Origin: Paenibacillus sp. FSL H7-0331
GTDB lineage: Bacteria; Bacillota; Bacilli; Paenibacillales; NBRC-103111
DNA length: 64,000 bases
Assembly: GCF_001956045.1 (NCBI RefSeq)
Contig: NZ_MRTH01000006.1
Location: forward strand, 302,530-366,529
Direction of reading: 5' to 3'
Shown here: positions 35,710-44,208 of the stretch, one piece after another
Numbering within the stretch: position 1 is the stretch's first letter
Layout of the letters: every line of letters starts with the position of its first letter
The notes under the pieces: model-generated
Told to the model about the DNA's origin: nothing
Database searches by the model: none
The model's input: the letters and a program-made list of their open reading frames with translations, nothing else
Program-made: the position numbers and the translations under genes

Positions 35710-35910
35710 ATGATAAATTCAGGTACGGCATTAGCCCGTTTGCTAAAGGAGAAAGCAGGATACGATTTATCCGCTCCTTCCATTAGCGCCCTGCTTAACG
35801 ACCAACCTAAACAAATGAAGGCAGACACCTTGGATGCACTATGTACAGCTTTGGAGTGTACGCCCAGCGATCTTTGGGTACATACTCCAACATCTATGAA
35901 AGGTGCTTAG
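35710..35910 (+). CDS. Short HTH (XRE/Cro-like) protein, possibly N-terminally truncated
   Basis: A 66-residue protein: GTALARLLKEKAGYDLSAP, SISALLNDQPKQMKADTLDAL and CTALECTPSDLW match the Cro/C1-type HTH in which helix 1 is normally preceded by a short strand. The frame is closed by TGA six codons upstream and no ribosome-binding site precedes ATG 35710, so the natural N-terminus may be lost. If expressed, it could regulate itself and the preceding ART-like gene, or act as its antitoxin. Confidence 0.6.
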   Translation: MINSGTALARLLKEKAGYDLSAPSISALLNDQPKQMKADTLDALCTALECTPSDLWVHTPTSMKGA

Positions 35911-35933
35911 TATAGGAGGAATGGAGGAAAATC

Positions 35934-36269
35934 ATGGCAGAAAGATCAATTGTCCCTTTTGGTGATTCAATTTTAAGAAAAGCAGCCAAACCGGTAGATG
36001 AAATAAATCCGAAAATCTTAAAACTTCTGGATGACATGGTGGATACCCTCTACGCGACTGATGGCAGGGCAGGACTGGCTGCGCCACAAGTAGGAATTCT
36101 TCGAAGAGTAATTGTCATGGATTGTGGGGAAGGTTTAATTGAGCTGATCAATCCTGAGATTATTGAATCCGCGGGTGAGCAGATAGGTCCAGAGGCTTGC
36201 CTGTCATTTCCAGGATATACGGGAATCGTGAAGCGGGTCTTCTTTACCGTTCTGGATGGCATGGCTTAG
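35934..36269 (+). pseudogene. def: Peptide deformylase, C-terminally truncated by deletion
   Basis: The first 101 residues are clear peptide deformylase, with motif 1 GLAAPQVG (47-54) and motif 2 EACLS (87-91, Cys metal ligand). Motif 3, HExxH, which supplies two metal ligands and the catalytic Glu, is missing. After GIVKR (36236) the protein continues with ten unrelated residues read antisense through an AraC-type gene, so the active site cannot form. The ribosome-binding site (AGGAGG, GGAGG) is intact. A functional copy would have to lie elsewhere, because deformylation is normally essential. Confidence 0.85.
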
Positions 36270-36617
36270 GGTGATAATACATCGCGCTAATTTGGCATTG
36301 TAGACGATAGGGGAGGAAAAACGCAATTCTTTTTTCCCAAGTATCTCTAATAATAGGGCCGGCTTGATATAGAGCATGACATAATCAAGCTCTGCCCTTT
36401 CATGTGAGCTGCCATCATGCGATTGCTCGGGATTAAACAGCATAACTCCATTTTTATGGGATAACTGAAAGCTGCCGTCCAAGTTATATTGTTGGATTCC
36501 GCGTAAAGTCACACCAAGTGCATATTCCTCGTGGCAATGCTTTTTATATGTAAACTCAGTGATGCTTGCCGATAAGGCCAGGATATCTGCTGATTTTTTA
36601 TAGTTGAATTTCTCCAC
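36204..36617 (-). pseudogene. AraC-family regulator, C-terminally truncated by deletion
   Basis: GTG 36617 with GGAGG 7 bases upstream starts an AraC-type cupin sensor domain (HCHEEYALGVTLRGIQQY, FNPEQSHDGSS). The frame breaks near 36237, and the two C-terminal AraC HTH motifs are absent; the last residues are antisense of the deformylase gene. The regulator can no longer bind DNA in the usual way. It lies 18 bases downstream of a LysE-type exporter gene, the usual arrangement for a local regulator. Confidence 0.8.
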
Positions 36618-36635
36618 GTCCTTACCTCCCAATCT

Positions 36636-37217
36636 CTATAGGATTCCCGATACCATAATTGCAGAGTAAACTAAAAACAGCGCCATCAGGGTGTTTATCA
36701 ATTTGTGATGATGAATTAAAAATCTTTTGAAAACTGCACCAAAAATAACCCAAGTGGTAAATGCAAAAAATCCGATGACGGTGATGACCATAACAAACAG
36801 GAACGATGCCAGCGATGAGGTGTAATAGGGCATAATATAGCTGGGTATTACGGTTAGCGTAAACAAAACAACTTTAGGATTTACAAATTGCATCAGCAAG
36901 CCTGAGAGAAAATTGGCGGTTTGTTTAGGTTTGGATTCCGTTGAATCCATCTTGAAGATTTGATATGCGAGATAGAGCATATATAAACTGCCTATGATCT
37001 GCATGATGCCTACAATATTCGGAATGATCCCCGCTAACATACGGTTTAGCACCACAGAAGAAGCCAGCAATATACCAAAGGCAACTGTAGCCCCGCCTAC
37101 ATACTCCATTGCTTTTTTTGCACCAAAATGATGCACGGCATGTAAAATGACCATATTGGCCGGCCCAGGTGTAAATGTCGCAACAACACAATAGATGAAA
37201 AAGGACGTTATATTCAT
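36636..37217 (-). CDS. LysE/RhtB family amino-acid exporter
   Basis: A 193-residue protein with about six membrane segments. The TPGPANMVILHAVHHFGAKKA motif near residue 17 and LLMQFVNPKVVLFTLTVIP near residue 115 are diagnostic of the LysE/RhtB translocator family, which exports amino acids or related small molecules. ATG 37217 follows AGGAGG at short spacing. It is the first gene of a leftward pair with the truncated AraC regulator. Confidence 0.88.
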   Translation of the reverse strand: MNITSFFIYCVVATFTPGPANMVILHAVHHFGAKKAMEYVGGATVAFGILLASSVVLNRMLAGIIPNIVGIMQIIGSLYMLYLAYQIFKMDSTESKPKQTANFLSGLLMQFVNPKVVLFTLTVIPSYIMPYYTSSLASFLFVMVITVIGFFAFTTWVIFGAVFKRFLIHHHKLINTLMALFLVYSAIMVSGIL

Positions 37218-37495
37218 AATGCCTCCTGTACAAGTAGTCACAAGAATATACACCTAATCACTATAATGCTTATAGTATATTATTGCAGAAGGCTTAACCG
37301 CTATTGTAGCAAAGAATGAACGGAATCGACATGGGTTATTATGGGTGGGAGCCACATCACTAATGAGCGAATATTTGAGGGCGTTCTTCCTTCCGGTCTT
37401 CACTGAGGAGGAAGATTCTTTAGCAACTATAATAGAGCTATCAACGTCATATGTGAATATAAAGTTTTTTTACCAAAAATAGGGTGGTGATTGCT

Positions 37496-38401
37496 TTGAA
37501 AAATTTTATTGTAGGAATGAGTTGTGGGATCCTTATATCAATCACGACAGCAACATATGCCGCTGAATCAATAAAAGAAGCTTCCAATTTTCCAGTGAAA
37601 TTTGATTTTAACGGGCTAGCCCGTGAGCTAGAAGAAGGGTATACGGTTTTAAATTATAACGGACATGCTTATGCTCCTGTTCGCTTTATCGCCGAGAATT
37701 TGGGAGCTAATATTGATTATGATGCAGAGAATGAAAAAGTAGTTATTAAGAATGGAAACCTTGATTTATTCGATATGAATTTAAGCGGAGCTTCTGGTGG
37801 GAATTTAGTTGTTACCAAAGATGGGACACGAACTAAGGTTACAGGCCAACTGAAAATTGAAAATTTGCCAGAAGAGAAAAACACAGTGGAGGGCAGCTTA
37901 TATTTTTACAATAATAATAATGAAAAAATTGGTGAGGCAATAATTAAAGGGGATCATTTCGGGAAACAAATCCAAAATTTTACCGCATTTGGTGAGGGCT
38001 ATTTCGCAAATTATTCTAGTGCAAAAATGGAGATTAATTCTATCAACGGTAGGCGTGTTGGGGAAAATGCCAATGCTGATGATACTAGTATTCCACTAAT
38101 TCAAATTCTAGATGATCCATTGAAAGATATTAGTAAAATTGAGATCACATATGGGCCGGGAAGGCGACTCGTTGTTAATAATGCTGAGGTGATGCGAACC
38201 ATTGAAAGTAAATTAAAGGAGATTCAATTATCCAAATTATTAAATCAAGATAAAAGAGTAGGATATTTATATTTTATGGATATATATACAGGTGAGAAAA
38301 AAGTGAGATATAGTAGTGAGTTACAATTGAATGGAATCATGTATCAGCATACTGCTTTAACAGATTCATTAGATAGCTTTATTCTTGCTTTAGAACGATA
38401 A
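37496..38401 (+). CDS. Secreted protein with copper amine oxidase-like (stalk) domain
   Basis: About 301 residues. An N-terminal signal peptide (residues 1 to about 22) precedes a domain with YTVLNYNGHAYAPVRFIAENLGANIDYD, the copper amine oxidase N-terminal-like stalk motif common in Bacillota surface proteins. The C-terminal part is unassigned and beta-rich. The start is TTG 37496 or GTG 37484; both use the GGTGGTGA region. Codon use is AT-richer than most neighbours. A terminator follows at 38420-38464. Role unknown. Confidence 0.75.
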   Translation: MKNFIVGMSCGILISITTATYAAESIKEASNFPVKFDFNGLARELEEGYTVLNYNGHAYAPVRFIAENLGANIDYDAENEKVVIKNGNLDLFDMNLSGASGGNLVVTKDGTRTKVTGQLKIENLPEEKNTVEGSLYFYNNNNEKIGEAIIKGDHFGKQIQNFTAFGEGYFANYSSAKMEINSINGRRVGENANADDTSIPLIQILDDPLKDISKIEITYGPGRRLVVNNAEVMRTIESKLKEIQLSKLLNQDKRVGYLYFMDIYTGEKKVRYSSELQLNGIMYQHTALTDSLDSFILALER

Positions 38402-38419
38402 TGTCTTCGACTTTAATCT

Positions 38420-38464
38420 GGCATGACGATGTCCCGAATTGTGAGACATAGTCATGCTTTTTAT
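38420..38464 (+). terminator. Rho-independent terminator
   Basis: A long imperfect stem GGCATGACGATGTC / GAGACATAGTCATGCT is followed by TTTTATTT. It ends the stalk-domain gene. Confidence 0.75.
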
Positions 38465-38515
38465 TTGTTTATGAGAGACTTTCCTAATCATCGCACAAAG
38501 CGAATCCCTATAGTT

Positions 38516-38908
38516 TTATTCCTGACTATAAGATTGATCGTATGCCGATCTCGCATTTTCGACTAGCGAATAATGATCTCTTGTCCATTGCTTCAGCTCT
38601 CTCATAGGTCGAAGCAACGTTTCGCCGAGCGGAGTAAGTGAATATGCGACGATTGGAGGGATAGACGGAGTAATATCGCGTTGGACCAACCCATCCCGTT
38701 CCAGCTGCCGAAGTGTTTGGGTCAGCATTTTTTTGGATATGCCTTCGATTCGTCTCCTCATTTCACCGTAACGAATTGTACCGTCTTCCAAAGAGTAGAT
38801 GACCAGCGCTGTCCATTTATTGGAAATGATTTCAAGTACTTTACTATATCCGCAAACAGATATCGATATATCAGGTTGTATGGGTTTAATCGAACTTGAT
38901 GATGTCAT
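38516..38908 (-). CDS. HxlR family transcriptional regulator
   Basis: A 130-residue winged-helix regulator. SVCGYSKVLEIISNKWTALVIYSLEDGTIRYGEMRRRIEGISKKMLTQTLRQLERDGLVQRD, in successive parts, is the HxlR core (about residues 18-85), with Cys19 in the family position sometimes used for redox sensing. The ATG at 38908 follows AGGGGGG. It is divergent from an NAD(P)-dependent oxidoreductase gene across a 114-base gap and probably controls it. Confidence 0.9.
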   Translation of the reverse strand: MTSSSSIKPIQPDISISVCGYSKVLEIISNKWTALVIYSLEDGTIRYGEMRRRIEGISKKMLTQTLRQLERDGLVQRDITPSIPPIVAYSLTPLGETLLRPMRELKQWTRDHYSLVENARSAYDQSYSQE

Positions 38909-39022
38909 TTCATGCCCCCCTGTGCACCTTTTTGTTCCCAGGACACATTAAAGTGCCTACTTACATTATTTTAGTTCATGTATTAATGTATGTCTATACC
39001 ATTCGATAAAGGGGAGATTTTC

Positions 39023-40036
39023 ATGAAAGCATACGAAATTCAAAGTGGATTTGGGCTCGATCAACTAAAGGTAGCTGAACGTTCAATGCCAGTTCCTGGT
39101 CCTGATGAAGTACTCATCAAAATGAGGGCAGTCTCACTTAACTCCAGAGATCTGGGTGTCATTGACGGGTTTTATAACCCCAATTTAATGCTGCCTTTCA
39201 TTCCGACATCTGACGGTGTTGGAGAAGTTGTCGCCTTGGGAGAGCAAGTAACCAGGTTCAACATAGGGGACCGGGTCTGCGGCATTTTTACTCAAAGCTG
39301 GATATCCGGAGAACCTACACAAGACAATTGGGTAAGTACGCTTGGAAGCCCGTTGGGTGGGCTGCTCGCGGAATATATCGTGCTTCCCGCGAAAGGCTTG
39401 GTTCGTATACCGGATCATTTGACGGATGAAGAAGCAGCGGCACTCCCTTGTGCAGGTGTTACGGCATGGCATGCTGTGGTGGAGGAAGGCACAATAAAAG
39501 CCGGTGAAACAGTTGTCGTGCAAGGGACAGGCGGCGTTTCCTTGTTCGCGCTTCAATTTGCCAAGCTTCACGGAGCGACTGTGATTGTAACATCAAGCAG
39601 CGACGATAAATTGGAGCGAGCGAAGGGACTCGGTGCGGATTTTGGGATCAATTACAGACAAACACCTGAATGGGATAAGGTCGTTCTTGAACTGACGATG
39701 GGTCGTGGAGCGGATCATATCGTCGATCTTGGCGGCTCTGCTACCTTGAACCAATCCATCTCAGCGCTGCGGGTGGGAGGACAAATCAGTATGGTTGGTG
39801 TTCTATCAGGATACCGTGTAGAAGGATTTGATATCATCCCCGCAATTCTAAGGAAAGCAAGACTCCAAGCGATCAATGTCGGTAGTCGCGACATGTTTGA
39901 GACGATGAATCGGGCAATTGATCAGAGTAAGCTTCGACCGATCATTGACATTGTTTTTCCATTCGAGCAGGCTGTTGATGCTCTGCATTACTTGGCTAAA
40001 GGCAAGCATTTTGGGAAAATCTGCATCAAATTCTAA
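39023..40036 (+). CDS. Zinc-independent MDR-family NAD(P) alcohol dehydrogenase/quinone reductase
   Basis: A 337-residue medium-chain dehydrogenase. A GroES-like domain (residues 1 to about 120) is followed by a Rossmann domain with GVTAWHAVVEEGTIKAGETV and the cofactor loop VQGTGGVSLFALQFAK. The Cys/His ligands of zinc alcohol dehydrogenases are mostly absent (NSRDLGVIDGF in place of CxxD), so this belongs to the quinone-oxidoreductase-like branch. ATG 39023 follows AAGGGGAG. Divergent from an HxlR regulator, it probably forms an inducible electrophile-response pair. Confidence 0.88.
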   Translation: MKAYEIQSGFGLDQLKVAERSMPVPGPDEVLIKMRAVSLNSRDLGVIDGFYNPNLMLPFIPTSDGVGEVVALGEQVTRFNIGDRVCGIFTQSWISGEPTQDNWVSTLGSPLGGLLAEYIVLPAKGLVRIPDHLTDEEAAALPCAGVTAWHAVVEEGTIKAGETVVVQGTGGVSLFALQFAKLHGATVIVTSSSDDKLERAKGLGADFGINYRQTPEWDKVVLELTMGRGADHIVDLGGSATLNQSISALRVGGQISMVGVLSGYRVEGFDIIPAILRKARLQAINVGSRDMFETMNRAIDQSKLRPIIDIVFPFEQAVDALHYLAKGKHFGKICIKF

Positions 40037-40085
40037 TTTGAAAACAATTTATTTAATAGCACAATTCATCAAAGACTGGTATAAC

Positions 40086-40112
40086 AAAAAAACGGCAGAG
40101 ATGCCGTTTTTT
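40086..40112 (+). terminator. Rho-independent terminator
   Basis: AACGGCA-GAGA-TGCCGTT followed by TTTT, 55 bases after the dehydrogenase stop; the left A-run could also serve the leftward zinc-ribbon gene. Confidence 0.75.
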
Positions 40113-40188
40113 CAAAGGATGGAGCGTTATGGGTTTGAAATATTGCACGACTTCCATGATCAAACAGGTTGGACCAACATACCAACTA

Positions 40189-40467
40189 TTATTGCACAGG
40201 GGCCCAGCGTTTTAATGTAGGGAACAACACTTTCATTTGTGCTTTGGCTTCACTCTCAGTCATTCCCGAGTTTGCTGACACCATGTGGGGCACACAAAAT
40301 TCGATCATCTCATCCATAGTGGAATCTGCCGTGAATTCGCCATTTGCAAAGCAATACTTACAATAATCAGGATTGGTACTGCCATCCGCATTTGTACCCT
40401 GCATATCATTGGTTTCATCCAGCGGTGCTGCGCAGCTTTGACACGATTTAATCATATTTGTTTCCAA
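40189..40467 (-). CDS. Zinc-ribbon domain protein
   Basis: A 92-residue cytosolic protein. Two CxxC pairs (KSCQSC near residue 10 and DYCKYC near residue 40) form a zinc ribbon, followed by a helical domain with MDEMIEFCVPHMV and EAKAQMKVLFPTLKRW. This pattern belongs to a conserved putative zinc-ribbon family without assigned function. The TTG at 40467 has AGGAG 9 bases upstream; an internal ATG at 40455 is less favoured. It is divergent from a YafY-type regulator with repeated GTCATATT sites between them, so it is probably the regulator's target. Confidence 0.75.
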   Translation of the reverse strand: METNMIKSCQSCAAPLDETNDMQGTNADGSTNPDYCKYCFANGEFTADSTMDEMIEFCVPHMVSANSGMTESEAKAQMKVLFPTLKRWAPVQ

Positions 40468-40534
40468 TTGTTATCACTCCTGTTTGTTTGGTACTTGCTA
40501 GCTTAGTATACGACTCTTAATTCGACAGCAGTAT

Positions 40535-40619
40535 GTCATATTTTAAAACTTTCAAAGATTTTGCAGCTGTATATTTTGAATAGGAAGTTTTTATAATATG
40601 ACCCTACGTTGTCATATTA
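40535..40619. promoter_or_regulatory. Repeated GTCATATT operator sites between the zinc-ribbon and WYL regulator genes
   Basis: TAATATGAC-CCTACGTT-GTCATATTA (40594-40619) is a perfect 9-8-9 inverted repeat. A further GTCATATT half-site lies at 40535-40542. The repeats occupy the divergent intergenic region and probably bind the adjacent HTH-WYL regulator. Confidence 0.6.
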
Positions 40620-40650
40620 AGATGTATACTATTAAATTGAGGTGGTACAT

Positions 40651-41559
40651 ATGCCGATAAGTCGACATTTTGAAATCATTTATTTACTCCTGCATAAGAA
40701 GACTTTGACAGCAGCCGAGTTGGCCGAACATTTCGAAGTCTCCGCCAGAACCATTTTTAGAGATATTGATACCTTAAGCGCGGCCGGAATTCCAATCTAC
40801 AGCAGCAGAGGAAAAGGCGGCGGAATTTCTTTAATGGACAGGTACGTCTTAAATACGTCTTTGTTGTCTGAGCATGAGCAAAATGATATTTTAATGGCTC
40901 TTCAGAGCTTAAGTGCTGTAAAAATACCTGAAACAAACGACGTGCTGGAGAAGCTTAGCACATTATTTAAGAAGGACATGAATAACTGGATTGAGGTGGA
41001 TTTCTCCCCATGGGGAAGTCAGGACAGCCAGAGACAGATGTTCCCACTCTTGCGTCAAGCGATAATCGCCCATCATCTGATCAAGTTTCATTACTATAAC
41101 ACAGCGGGTGAGCAGAGTAAGCGGAGTGTTGAACCCGTCAGGCTGCTGTTTAAGAGTAAATCGTGGTATTTGGAGGGGTACTGCCGTAATAGTGAGAGCT
41201 CCCGTGTATTTAAGATCAGTCGCATGAAGGAGATCGTTGTTACCGAGATCGTTTGCGATCCAAGACCGGTAGTACCGTTTACAGATGCAGAAGACAACAT
41301 CATGCGTAACTCTATCGAGGTGACTTTGCGGATTTCTGCACAAGGTGCTTACCGCATCTTCGATGAATTTGCAGAGCAGACGATTACCCGTAATGAAGAT
41401 GGTACTTATAGTATCACGGTTTATTTTCCAGAGGGTAACTGGCTGGACAGTTATCTGTTGTCTTTTGGTATCCTTCTTGAAGACGTTAGTCCCGAACATT
41501 TACGCAAAAGAATGTTGGCCCAATTAGATGCGATGAGGAGTAAATTGAGCAGAGATTGA
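40651..41559 (+). CDS. YafY-type HTH-WYL transcriptional regulator
   Basis: A 302-residue regulator. A DeoR-like winged helix (residues 1-60: FEIIYLLLHKKTLTAAELAE, VSARTIFRDIDTL) is followed by a WYL domain (about 135-210, with EPVRLLFKSKSWYLEGYCR) and a WYL C-terminal extension. WYL domains bind small ligands or nucleic acid. ATG 40651 follows GAGGTGG. Divergent from the zinc-ribbon gene, with a strong inverted repeat in between. Confidence 0.88.
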   Translation: MPISRHFEIIYLLLHKKTLTAAELAEHFEVSARTIFRDIDTLSAAGIPIYSSRGKGGGISLMDRYVLNTSLLSEHEQNDILMALQSLSAVKIPETNDVLEKLSTLFKKDMNNWIEVDFSPWGSQDSQRQMFPLLRQAIIAHHLIKFHYYNTAGEQSKRSVEPVRLLFKSKSWYLEGYCRNSESSRVFKISRMKEIVVTEIVCDPRPVVPFTDAEDNIMRNSIEVTLRISAQGAYRIFDEFAEQTITRNEDGTYSITVYFPEGNWLDSYLLSFGILLEDVSPEHLRKRMLAQLDAMRSKLSRD

Positions 41560-41603
41560 GCTGTGAAAAAGATGCATAAGACATTTCCAAACATCGATGT
41601 AGA

Positions 41604-41756
41604 TCACTCATTTTTATGCTTGATTAATTTTTTCTTGACAAACTTATTCATTATGGAGCCAGCGAGGGATTTTAAAACAAATAAAGCAACGAGACCTGCA
41701 CCAATTAATAAATAGGTTTCTTTGATCACGGTAATCCATCGATAAATAGTTTCCAA
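41604..41756 (-). CDS. Small membrane protein
   Basis: 50 residues from TTG 41756, which has AGGAG 8 bases upstream. One membrane segment (about residues 14-32, YLLIGAGLVALFVLKSLAG) is followed by a very basic tail (KFVKKKLIKHKNE). The longer ORF from 41801 lacks a ribosome-binding site. Function unknown. Confidence 0.5.
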   Translation of the reverse strand: METIYRWITVIKETYLLIGAGLVALFVLKSLAGSIMNKFVKKKLIKHKNE

Positions 41757-42018
41757 ATTGTATGCTCCTAATCTGATATGGGATTTTAAAGTATTACCCA
41801 ACGATTAGGTGATTTAATCAATCACAGATTTATTATCTATTATGGTGGTTACAACCTGTAACTGTCCTATTATGGGTTTTCCTTTTACCAAGGATATGCT
41901 AGACTCGAAATATCTACATCAAAAAAATACCCCAAATACTTTTTAAATAATCCATCCACTACCATCGATTAATCCCTAATAAAGCTTTTATTGAAAATTA
42001 TCGAAGAATGAGGCGTTC

Positions 42019-44208
42019 ATGACAACTTCGAAGAACGAAATCAAGCTAAGCCATGTTATTTATTTATTAGTGTTCATCCTCTTGCTGGTTGTAGTGCGTT
42101 GGAATTGGCATAATCAGCTGTCGTTACCCAATCCTCCATCTGTGAAGCAAGGCGTGTTGGATTTGCGAGGCCTAGAACTTGATCAATTACGTATCTTCCC
42201 GATGGATGGGGAGTGGCTGTTTTATCCTGGACAATGGGTAGGTGCATCCAATATTGCAGGCGCTTCGCAAGGACAGATGTTGCAGGTGCCAGGCAACTGG
42301 AATGCTGTATTTGATCCTGCAAACAAAGAGGCAAATGGATACGGAACCTATTATGTGCGTATATTGCTTGATCGTCCATTGACCGAGCCGCTTGGTATTT
42401 GGTTTCAATCGATTTATACAGCCTCTGAAGTAGAGATTAACGGGGAGGTACTTGCCCATTTCGGTGTACTTGCCGAAGGGAGGGAGGAACATGTTTCCGA
42501 AACCAAATCCTTTTTGGTACCCTTTGCGCAGACGAATCAAATGGAGCTGAATCTGTTCGTACGGGCTGCTAATCATGAGTCACCTCTAAAAGGTGGCATC
42601 ATTAAATCTGTACAATTTGGGACGCAAAAAGAGGTCAACCAAAAATACTTGGTTTCCACGGGTTTGCAGCTTACCGTATGCGTGATTTTTCTACTTCATG
42701 CGTTATATGCACTGATAATCTATCTGATGAATGTCCGTAAAACAGAGTTTCTTGTGTTTTTCCTGATGATGGTGGCATCAGCCATGACGGTTGCCGTGTA
42801 TCACAATGGGCTTCTATTCCAGTGGGTTGAAGCAGACTTTGCATGGAGGGTGAAGTTGAAAGCCTTTGCTTTCATGTGGTTCGCCTTTTTCGTCTTGCTG
42901 ATGGGAAGAAGTTTTATTGGCAATCAACGTAAGGGTGTGGCCTATTATAGTTATGTGCTTGTGCTTATTGCTTATAATCTTTTTATTGTAATCGGTCCGG
43001 CAGAAATGGTACTTTACTCACTCGAGAAAGAGTACTACATGATGCTGTATTACATTCCACTATTCTGGACGGCGTACTATTTTATACGAATGGTGTTGAA
43101 TAAAGAAGTCGGTGCCTTGTACCTGTTATTTTCGGTGATAAGTATCATCAATAATATTTTGTGGGGGACTGTGTATTATGCAGGAGCGGCGCAGTTCATG
43201 TTTTATCCCATAGATTTGATTGCTGCGATTACAAGCTTCTCTGCTTATTGGTTTAAAAGATATTTTCATAATTCAGATGAAGTTTTATTGCTCAATACTC
43301 AATTAGCTGAGGCTAACCGCTTGAAGGATCGTTTTCTAGCCAATACGTCACATGAACTGCGTACGCCACTACACGGCATTATGAACATTTCTCAAAGTGT
43401 ACTGACCCGAAAAAAGGATATGCTGGATGAACAAAGTCAACGCGATATGGAACTGCTCATTATGATTAGCAACCGGATGTCGCATACGCTTAATGACCTA
43501 CTTGATGTCGTGAGATTGCAGGATAAGAGGATTACGCTGCGCAGGTCGGCTGTGCAAGTGCAGTCCTTGGCAGCTGGTGTATTTGATATGCTGCGGTTTT
43601 TGACCGATGGCACAAAGGTGCAGCTTCGCCTGAACATCAAGGAGGAATTGCCTTTCGTATATGCAGATGAAGAACGTTTGGTGCAGATTCTGATCAATTT
43701 AGTGCATAATGCAATTAAGCATACACAGGAAGGCAGTGTTGAACTGGCTGCCGTGCAAGACAACGGGCAACTATGGATACATGTAAGGGATACGGGAGCA
43801 GGTATGGATGAGGCCATGCAAAAGCGTGCATTTATGCCCTATGAGCAAGGGGCTTTTGGCGGAGGCGGCATTGGACTGGGACTTAGTATTTGCAAGGATC
43901 TGGTCGAACTGCACGGTAGTGAGCTCATTGTGGAATCGCAACCGGGTAAAGGCAGCGTGTTCAGCTTTCAATTACCTATGCTGGATGATAGGCGGCAGTC
44001 ATTTATACCTGATCGTACAGAGCAGGAGATGGACTCGCTGACATTGGTCAGGGCACAGATAACAGCCGAAGCCGCTGCTATGGTGGCAGCCAGTTATGAA
44101 ATAAAAGAAGTTCATCCTATCTCCATACCACAGGGTGGCTCTGATCGATTCCGAGTGCTGGCAGTCGATGATGATCCCGTCAATATGAACTGCCTATTAT
44201 ACTGCTAA
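42019..44208 (+). CDS. 7TM-DISM sensor histidine kinase, frameshifted in its receiver domain
   Basis: The 729-residue N-terminal part of a large hybrid kinase. An N-terminal segment, a 7TMR-DISM extracellular domain (about 60-200), seven membrane segments (about 215-400), HisKA with NTSHELRTP (His445) and HATPase_c (LVHNAIKHT, DTGAGMD, GGIGLGLSI) are intact. The following receiver domain begins RVLAVDDDPVNMN but then runs out of frame into LLYC and a stop. The rest continues in another frame at 44190-44963. The catalytic core could still work, but its link to the C-terminal modules is lost. Confidence 0.88.
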   Translation: MTTSKNEIKLSHVIYLLVFILLLVVVRWNWHNQLSLPNPPSVKQGVLDLRGLELDQLRIFPMDGEWLFYPGQWVGASNIAGASQGQMLQVPGNWNAVFDPANKEANGYGTYYVRILLDRPLTEPLGIWFQSIYTASEVEINGEVLAHFGVLAEGREEHVSETKSFLVPFAQTNQMELNLFVRAANHESPLKGGIIKSVQFGTQKEVNQKYLVSTGLQLTVCVIFLLHALYALIIYLMNVRKTEFLVFFLMMVASAMTVAVYHNGLLFQWVEADFAWRVKLKAFAFMWFAFFVLLMGRSFIGNQRKGVAYYSYVLVLIAYNLFIVIGPAEMVLYSLEKEYYMMLYYIPLFWTAYYFIRMVLNKEVGALYLLFSVISIINNILWGTVYYAGAAQFMFYPIDLIAAITSFSAYWFKRYFHNSDEVLLLNTQLAEANRLKDRFLANTSHELRTPLHGIMNISQSVLTRKKDMLDEQSQRDMELLIMISNRMSHTLNDLLDVVRLQDKRITLRRSAVQVQSLAAGVFDMLRFLTDGTKVQLRLNIKEELPFVYADEERLVQILINLVHNAIKHTQEGSVELAAVQDNGQLWIHVRDTGAGMDEAMQKRAFMPYEQGAFGGGGIGLGLSICKDLVELHGSELIVESQPGKGSVFSFQLPMLDDRRQSFIPDRTEQEMDSLTLVRAQITAEAAAMVAASYEIKEVHPISIPQGGSDRFRVLAVDDDPVNMNCLLYC

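Noticed and set aside
40963..41499. A 178-codon minus-strand frame
   Set aside because: It is antisense to the WYL regulator, which has a good start and full domain match.
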